From assembly GCF_018860155.1 (NCBI RefSeq), contig NZ_JAHKNI010000013.1, positions 124,001 to 188,000 of the forward strand: DNA of 64,000 bases. The letters run 5' to 3'. The position numbers and the translations under genes are program-made. How positions within the stretch are numbered: position 1 is the first letter of the stretch; the number at the start of each line of letters is the position of its first letter. The notes below the pieces were generated by a model. It was not told where the DNA came from, did no database searches, and saw nothing but the letters and a program-made list of their open reading frames with translations. This document shows, one piece after another, positions 58,450 through 64,000 of the stretch. Origin of the DNA: Nocardia albiluteola (GTDB lineage Bacteria > Actinomycetota > Actinomycetes > Mycobacteriales > Mycobacteriaceae).

Positions 58450-59904
58450 TTACTTTTGCGGAGACTGGAATTGGGGCAGGAGCGGCGGCAGGGTGGGTAC
58501 CACGATCGCCGGGAGGCCCGGAACGACCACGATCGTATTGGCGCCGGGCCGGGGCGGGGCCGAGGACTGTGCGGGGTGGCGGTAGGGCGGGGGTGCGGCG
58601 ATCGAATCGTTGGTCGAGTCGGGGGTAGACGGTGCGATAGTGGGCGCCAGCACGACCGGCTGCGGCGCGCTGGTCGTGATCGGGGTCTGCGTGGTCTTGG
58701 TGCTCTGCGAATCTCCCTGCAGCACTTGCGGACCCCAGCCCAGGGCCAGCCCCAGCGCGGCGACCACCACCAGGGCGGCGACCGCGACACCCGCCACGCT
58801 CAGCTCACGCTTGCCGCCCAGGGCCAGCTCGCGCCCGGCGGAGGCGGCGGCCTCGCGGCCCTTGCCCGTCGCGGCACGCCGCCCGCCCAGGAGTTGCCCG
58901 ACCCGACCGGCGAACACCGGTGTGCCGCCGCGCCGCCGGCGCCGGTGACGCGCGGAGAGCGAATCGTCCGCCCGGACAACGGGTAACACCTCGGTCTTGG
59001 CGTCGAAGGACACCGCCGACTCCGCGACCGTCCGGCCCGGGCGGGCCAGCAGCGCAGCCCCGCGCGCGACCACCGTCTCCGGCTGCTCGGGCACCACCAC
59101 CGGGACCCTGAGCGAACGCTCGACAACCCTTGCCACCTGCGGGATCTGCGCGCCGCCGCCGATCGCGAGGACGGCCTGCACGGCCCGGTCCGAGCGCACG
59201 ATCACATCGCGAGTCATCCGGGCCGACGATTCGACGGCCAGCATGATCAGCGCGTCGAGATTCTCCCGCGACAGCAGCAACAGCCCGTGCTCCGACGGCA
59301 GCGCCACGGCGTTCGTGGTACTCAGCTGTTCCTTGGCGGAGCGGCACAACTCGTCGAGCTCGGCCAGGCCCTGGGCATCCGGTGGATGGGCGATGCGGCC
59401 GGAGGCGATCTGCTGCTCGCGGATCAGCAGATCCAGGTAGTCGCCGCTGATCTCGCTGGTGCGCTCGCTGTTGTGCACCTGGCGGGTGGCGACGTCGACC
59501 ACGCTGACGGACAGGCCCGTGGCGCCGAAGTCGTAGAGCGCGATCGTCGCAACGCCCTGGAGCCGGCCGGCGGCCTGCGCGAATTCCACCGCCGCGGCGG
59601 CCTCGGGCATCAGTTCGTAATTGGTCAGCTGGCGGCGGGCCAGTGCGATGCGCACGGCCCGGGCATGCTGCTCGCTGCGGTACGCGATGGCGGTGGCGGC
59701 GACGCCGTGCTCGCCTCCGCTTTCGCCGCGGGTGAGCACGGCTGCGATCGCCTCCGCGGCGACCTCCTCCACCGGCTGCTCGCCGACGGGTGTGGTGTGC
59801 AGATCGAAACGGTCGGGAGCGAACTCCTGGGCGGAATTACCGGCGTGCGGATATGCGACGCGAATGGCGCCGCCCCCCACCGATATTCCCACTACCGAGC
59901 TCAT
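58450..59904 (-). CDS. Hsp70-like ATPase-domain membrane protein
   Basis: 484 aa from ATG 59904. The actin/Hsp70 fold is marked by VVGISVGGGAIRVAY (phosphate 1), ALYDFGATGLSVSVVD (phosphate 2) and VLAIGGGAQIPQVARVVERSL (adenosine). There is no substrate-binding domain; instead a basic linker (RHRRRRRGG), one membrane helix (VAVAALVVVAALGLALG) and a Pro/Thr-rich external tail follow. The layout resembles mycobacterial Hsp70-like envelope proteins and, more loosely, the protein at 41179. Chaperone function is doubtful. Confidence 0.82.
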   Translation of the reverse strand: MSSVVGISVGGGAIRVAYPHAGNSAQEFAPDRFDLHTTPVGEQPVEEVAAEAIAAVLTRGESGGEHGVAATAIAYRSEQHARAVRIALARRQLTNYELMPEAAAAVEFAQAAGRLQGVATIALYDFGATGLSVSVVDVATRQVHNSERTSEISGDYLDLLIREQQIASGRIAHPPDAQGLAELDELCRSAKEQLSTTNAVALPSEHGLLLLSRENLDALIMLAVESSARMTRDVIVRSDRAVQAVLAIGGGAQIPQVARVVERSLRVPVVVPEQPETVVARGAALLARPGRTVAESAVSFDAKTEVLPVVRADDSLSARHRRRRRGGTPVFAGRVGQLLGGRRAATGKGREAAASAGRELALGGKRELSVAGVAVAALVVVAALGLALGWGPQVLQGDSQSTKTTQTPITTSAPQPVVLAPTIAPSTPDSTNDSIAAPPPYRHPAQSSAPPRPGANTIVVVPGLPAIVVPTLPPLLPQFQSPQK

Positions 59905-60011
59905 CTATCGCCCATCTCGTCTCACACTTCACGACATGCGCGCGGCCACTCCTCACCACGAAAACACCCATGGCCGCGCGGTGTGAGTCACTCTACAGCG
60001 CCCATCGGCGC

Positions 60012-60068
60012 CATTCCCTGGGCTTGCGTGGTTACACAAGCTGCCGCCTTCGGCCCTGACGGTCACGC
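60012..60068 (-). repeat. Second copy of the short GCTTG-GTAACC dispersed repeat
   Basis: Minus strand matches 46037-46093. The core GCTTGTGT-AACC-ACGCAAGC forms a near-perfect hairpin. It lies between the UDP-glucose dehydrogenase stop and the start of the Hsp70-like gene. Confidence 0.55.
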
Positions 60069-60088
60069 CGCCAGGTCCCACCGACACC

Positions 60089-61411
60089 CTACGGCGTGCC
60101 GAGGCCCGCGTACACCCATCCGGCCCGACGCCATCTGGCGTGCTCGAGACAGTTGCGGCCGTCGATGATCGAGCGATTGCGGACCACCGGATTCAGATCC
60201 TCCGGGCGCAGCGCGGTGAACTCGTCCCATTCGGTGAGCACCAGCACCACATCGGCGCGATCACAGGCCTCGGCGACCGAGGTGGCGTAATTGAGCGTCG
60301 GGAACACCCGCCGCGAATTCTCCAGCGCCTTGGGGTCGTAGACGGTCACCACCGCGCCGTGCAGCTGAATCATTCCGGCGACATTGAGTGCGGGCGAATC
60401 GCGCACGTCGTCGGATTCGGGTTTGAACGCCGCGCCGAGCACCGCCACATTCGCGCCCAGCAGCGATCCGCCGACCGCGCGTGCGGCCATATCGACGACC
60501 TTCGCGCGCCGGCGCATATTGATGTTGTCGACCTCGCGCAGGAACGCCACCGCATGATCGGCGCCGAGTTCACCGGCGCGGGCCATGAAGGCGCGGATGT
60601 CCTTGGGCAGGCAGCCGCCGCCGAATCCCAGGCCCGCGTTGAGGAATCGGCGGCCGATGCGGGCGTCGTAGCCGAGCGCGTCGGCCAGCATCGTGACGTC
60701 GGCGCCGGTCGCCTCGCACACCTCGGAAACCGCGTTGATGAACGAGATCTTCGTTGCCAGAAAGGCATTCGCCGACACCTTCACCAATTCCGCGGTGGCC
60801 AGGTCGGTCTGCAGGAACGGCACCTCGGCCTCGAGCAGGTCGGCGTAGATCTCGCGGACCAGCTCGGCCACCCAGTCCGCACGCGGCCGAGCGGGATCGA
60901 CGCCCAGCACCAGGCGATCGGGGCGCAGCGTGTCCCGCACCGCGAAACCCTCACGCAGGAATTCGGGGTTCCACGCCACCTCGACGTCCACCGACGCCGC
61001 CGCCCGCGCCCGCGCGCCCAGCTCGCTCGCGGTCCCGACCGGCACCGTGGACTTGCCGATGATCACCGACGGGCGCTCGAGCAGCGGCGCCAGCGAATCC
61101 ACCACGGCGTGTACATATTTCAGGTCCGCGGCGTATTCGCCCTTCTTCTGCGGCGTGCCCACGCCGAGGAAGTGCACGTCGGCATGCGCGGCGGCCTCCG
61201 GATACGAGGTGGTGAAGCGCAGCCGGCCCGCGTCGAGGTTGCGCCGCAACACCGGTTCGAGCCCGGGTTCGTAGAACGGCGTCACCCCGTCGGAGAGCTT
61301 GGCGATCTTGCCCGGGTCGACATCGACCCCGATCACATCGTGCCCGAGCTCCGCCATGCACGCGGCATGGGTGGCTCCCAGATAGCCTGTCCCGAAAACT
61401 GTGAGACGCAT
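60089..61411 (-). CDS. udgA: UDP-glucose 6-dehydrogenase
   Basis: 440 aa from ATG 61411. The NAD-binding start is MRLTVFGTGYLGATHAACMAELGH. The catalytic Cys267 is in GLGFGGGCLPKD, with conserved GKSTVPVGT and NPEFLREG motifs and a C-terminal UDP-binding domain. It oxidises UDP-glucose to UDP-glucuronate for wall and capsular polysaccharides. It corresponds to M. tuberculosis udgA (Rv0322). The frame is open far upstream, but only this start fits the family. Confidence 0.95.
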   Translation of the reverse strand: MRLTVFGTGYLGATHAACMAELGHDVIGVDVDPGKIAKLSDGVTPFYEPGLEPVLRRNLDAGRLRFTTSYPEAAAHADVHFLGVGTPQKKGEYAADLKYVHAVVDSLAPLLERPSVIIGKSTVPVGTASELGARARAAASVDVEVAWNPEFLREGFAVRDTLRPDRLVLGVDPARPRADWVAELVREIYADLLEAEVPFLQTDLATAELVKVSANAFLATKISFINAVSEVCEATGADVTMLADALGYDARIGRRFLNAGLGFGGGCLPKDIRAFMARAGELGADHAVAFLREVDNINMRRRAKVVDMAARAVGGSLLGANVAVLGAAFKPESDDVRDSPALNVAGMIQLHGAVVTVYDPKALENSRRVFPTLNYATSVAEACDRADVVLVLTEWDEFTALRPEDLNPVVRNRSIIDGRNCLEHARWRRAGWVYAGLGTP

Positions 61412-61710
61412 ATTCGATTGGTAAGCGTCTGCTATGGCCAGGCCGCATCGTCGAGGCAAGACTCCGGGCAACATCAGATGTACAAGCGGAAACCCGCAGG
61501 CTGTGACATGGCCTCCGCTCCGCTCCGGCGGGCCGGGGCCCCCTGAGCACCGGCCGACCACGTATCCGAACTGCTGGCCCACAGGTCTCCCAACCGCACA
61601 CTGTTTACCATCGGTGCCATGCGACTGCGCCGCGGGACCACGACCGCCGCGGCGCCCGGCCCGGCTCGCCGGTCGGCGACGCGGCGGAATCCCCGCCATG
61701 GAGAACGCCG

Positions 61711-62259
61711 GTGAGACGCCGCGCCCGCCGGGGCGGAGTGCGGGCGGCCGGGGCGGCGCTCGTCCTCGCACTCGTGGTATTCGTCGCGGCGCTGTGGCCG
61801 GTCTACGTGCACCCGCGGGTCGACGCCCCGGCCCGCGCCGACGCGATCCTGGTCCTGGGCGGGGCCCACGACGGGCGGGAGGAACTCGGCCTGCGGCTGG
61901 CCCGAGCGGGATACGCACCGCGGGTACTGTTCTCCGACCCGTACGAGGTCAGCCCGCTGATGAACCGAATCTGCCACGGCGGCTACAGCTTCGAGGTCGA
62001 CTGCTTCGACCCCCGCCCCCGGACCACCCTGGGCGAGGGCCGCGAGCTGGCCGTACGAGCCCGCGCCGGGCACTGGCGGCGGGTACTCGTGATCACCTTC
62101 ACCCCACACGTCTCGAGGGCCCGCTACGTGCTCGAAAAATGCTGGGGCGGAAATATTTTCATGCTCGACGCCCAACCGGATATCTCAGTGTGGCGCTGGG
62201 CGTACAACTACGTCTACCAATCCGCGGGCTATATCAAGGCAGCCACCGAGGGTTGCTAG
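61711..62259 (+). CDS. DUF218/YdcF-family membrane-anchored protein
   Basis: 182 aa from GTG 61711 with GGAGAA upstream. One N-terminal membrane helix (AGAALVLALVVFVAALWPVYV) is followed by the DUF218 signature ADAILVLGGAHDGREELGLRLARAGYAPRVLFSD and a later RVLVITFTPHVSRARYVLEK. Relatives include ElyC/SanA, which affect envelope integrity. It diverges from udgA, and a related hypothetical gene is adjacent to udgA in mycobacteria too. Confidence 0.82.
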   Translation: MRRRARRGGVRAAGAALVLALVVFVAALWPVYVHPRVDAPARADAILVLGGAHDGREELGLRLARAGYAPRVLFSDPYEVSPLMNRICHGGYSFEVDCFDPRPRTTLGEGRELAVRARAGHWRRVLVITFTPHVSRARYVLEKCWGGNIFMLDAQPDISVWRWAYNYVYQSAGYIKAATEGC

Positions 62260-62382
62260 CTTCCGGCAACTGCCCCTGAACTACGTAACGCGTCCGTAAC
62301 GGCTCGGAAAACGCGACACCATATTGACGCATCACGCTCTGCGCAGGACCTGCTCGCGCGGGTCGGAGTGTGAGGAGTTCTC

Positions 62383-64000
62383 GTGGTCGACGTCGAAGAT
62401 CGCCCGGCGCATGCCGCCGCCGCGACAAAGGAAACGCTGGAAGATTACACGCTGCGGTTCGCGCCGCGCAGCTATCGCAAGTGGAGTCCGGCCGTGGTCG
62501 GCGTCTCGGCCCTGGGCGGCATCGCCTACCTGGCCGACTTCTCTATCGGCGCCAATGTCGGCATCGCCAACGGCACCGGAAACGCGCTGCTGGGCATCGG
62601 CATCTTCGCGGTCGTCATCATGCTGACGGGATTTCCGCTGGCATACTATGCCGCGCGGTACAACATCGACCTCGATCTGATCACCCGCGGCAGCGGATTC
62701 GGATACTACGGTTCGGTGATCACCAACCTGGTGTTCGCCTCGTTCACCTTCATCTTCTTCGCGCTCGAGGGCTCGATCATGGCCCAGGGACTGCAACTGG
62801 GCCTGCACATTCCGCTGTGGCTGGGATATCTTTCCTCCACGCTGCTGATCTTCCCGCTGGTCATCTACGGCATGAACACCTTGGCCAAACTGCAGGTGTG
62901 GACGACGCCGCTGTGGCTGCTGCTGATGGTGCTGCCGTTCGCGTTCCTGGTTGTGCGGCACCCGAATTCGGTGCACAGCTTCTTCGCCTACGGCGGTAAG
63001 GACGGCGGCGGGGTGAGCCTGCCCGGCGCGCTGCTGGCCGCGGGTGTGTGCTTGTCACTGATCGCCCAGATCGCCGAGCAGATCGACTATCTGCGCTTCA
63101 TGCCGCCGAAAACCCCCGAGAACGCCCGCAAGTGGTGGGGCTGGATGCTGCTCGCCGGACCGGGCTGGGTCGTCTTCGGCGCGATCAAGCAGGTGGTCGG
63201 GCTGTTCCTGGCGGTCTATCTGATCGCGAATCTGCCTGGCGCACAGGGTATCGCCAATCAGCCGGTGCATCAGTTCCTGGAGATCTACCGCGACATGGTG
63301 CCGGGCTGGCTCGCCATGACCCTGGCGGTCGGGCTGGTGGTGATCAGCCAGATCAAAATCAATGTGACCAACGCGTATTCGGGCTCGCTGGCGTGGACCA
63401 ACTCGTTCACCCGCGTCACCAAGACCTATCCGGGCCGGCTGGTCTTCCTCGGAGTGAACCTCGCGATCGCGCTGATCCTGATGGAAGCCAACATGTTCGA
63501 CTTCCTGAACAACATCCTGGGCTTCTACGCCAACTGCGGCATCGCCTGGATCGTCACCGTCGCAACGGATATCGCGGTCAACAAGTATCTGCTGAAGATC
63601 TCGCCGAAGCAGCCGGAGTTCCGGCGCGGCATGCTCTACAACTTCAATCCGGTTGGTCTGGTGGGCTTCGGGGCCGCGGCGGTGCTGTCGATCCTGACGT
63701 TCTTCGGGGCCTTCGGGGGAACGCTGAAGCCGTACTCGCCGATCGTCGCGGTGGTGCTGGCCTTCGTGCTGACGCCGCTGACTGCGGTGCTCACCCGCGG
63801 CAAGTTCTATCTACGGCGCACTGACGACGGCATCGAGCTGCCGATGTTCGACCAACACGGGAACCCATCGGGAGAGACGTTGACCTGCCATGTGACCGGG
63901 CTGGACTTCGAGCGTCCCGACATGATCGCCTCCGCAGTCCCCGGGCCCGAGGGCGAGATCCAGTACATCAGCTCCCTGGCCCTGTCCACGGACAGGTCGG
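62383..64000 (+). CDS. NCS1-family purine/cytosine permease (3' truncated)
   Basis: Starts at GTG 62383 with AGGAG upstream and is open to the window end (539 codons visible). About twelve membrane helices are present. The N-terminus (TLEDYTLRFAPRSYRKWSPAVVGVSALGGIAYLADFSIGANVGIANG) and QIKINVTNAYSGSLAWTNSFTRVTKTYPGR are typical of nucleobase:cation symporters. An additional hydrophilic C-terminal region (ELPMFDQHGNPSGETLTCHVTGLDFERPDM...) follows the last helix and runs off the window. Substrate may be a purine, cytosine, hydantoin or similar. Confidence 0.92.
   Translation, partial: MVDVEDRPAHAAAATKETLEDYTLRFAPRSYRKWSPAVVGVSALGGIAYLADFSIGANVGIANGTGNALLGIGIFAVVIMLTGFPLAYYAARYNIDLDLITRGSGFGYYGSVITNLVFASFTFIFFALEGSIMAQGLQLGLHIPLWLGYLSSTLLIFPLVIYGMNTLAKLQVWTTPLWLLLMVLPFAFLVVRHPNSVHSFFAYGGKDGGGVSLPGALLAAGVCLSLIAQIAEQIDYLRFMPPKTPENARKWWGWMLLAGPGWVVFGAIKQVVGLFLAVYLIANLPGAQGIANQPVHQFLEIYRDMVPGWLAMTLAVGLVVISQIKINVTNAYSGSLAWTNSFTRVTKTYPGRLVFLGVNLAIALILMEANMFDFLNNILGFYANCGIAWIVTVATDIAVNKYLLKISPKQPEFRRGMLYNFNPVGLVGFGAAAVLSILTFFGAFGGTLKPYSPIVAVVLAFVLTPLTAVLTRGKFYLRRTDDGIELPMFDQHGNPSGETLTCHVTGLDFERPDMIASAVPGPEGEIQYISSLALSTDRS

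Overview
This window looks like chromosomal DNA from a high-GC mycolic-acid actinobacterium, most likely Nocardia or a close relative. Evidence: roughly two-thirds GC, many GTG starts and 4-bp stop/start overlaps, WXG100 (type VII secretion) genes, a 6C RNA, HspR-type operators, and blocks that match Mycobacterium tuberculosis gene neighbourhoods as I recall them. These are pyrE / Rv0383c-like / clpB / Rv0385-like flavohemoglobin / LuxR regulator (Rv0382c-Rv0386), dnaK-grpE-dnaJ-hspR (Rv0350-Rv0353), aspC / etfD / IniR-like (Rv0337c-Rv0339c) and udgA (Rv0322). I identified everything by reading; no database search was run.

Layout. 1-7.7 kb: a truncated two-component system, then leftward housekeeping genes (lysoplasmalogenase, KAS III, orotate phosphoribosyltransferase, SDR) and two membrane proteins. 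7.8-22.7 kb: ClpB with an HspR operator, two flavohemoglobins and a globin-less reductase paralogue, a large LuxR ATPase, and a tightly coupled leftward operon. That operon holds a small membrane protein, a membrane-anchored linalool dehydratase/isomerase-like protein, three tandem 77-bp mini-ORFs and a P450 without a recognisable ExxR motif. A secreted GH1 glycosidase follows. 22.8-27.3 kb: the complete dnaK-grpE-dnaJ-hspR operon with two HAIR operators.

27.3-33.9 kb: an accessory island. It has two WXG100 genes (one with a stop at codon 2), a type VII-type polymorphic toxin with a predicted ADP-ribosyltransferase C-terminus, a candidate immunity gene, frame-disrupted genes, a replication-relaxation-like gene, a zinc-finger protein, and two copies of a ~100-bp palindromic repeat. 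34-46.4 kb: an HhH DNA glycosylase-like protein, an ECF sigma factor, a haloalkane dehalogenase-like hydrolase, a zinc alcohol dehydrogenase, an IniR-like regulator coupled to a membrane protein, two secreted S1 proteases and an NRDE/TANGO2 protein. 46.4-64 kb: two glycine-zipper paralogues, EtfD (beta-oxidation electron transfer) with a repetitive tail, a regulator pair, an AspC-type aminotransferase, a 6C RNA, a YibE/F transporter with a natural His-tract, an Hsp70-like membrane protein, UDP-glucose dehydrogenase, a DUF218 protein and a truncated NCS1 permease.

The most unusual items are: (1) the 77-bp cassette repeated exactly three times, with GTGA overlaps linking the LDI-like gene to the P450; (2) the ADP-ribosyltransferase effector module in a decaying island; (3) small dispersed repeats that also form parts of protein-coding sequence.
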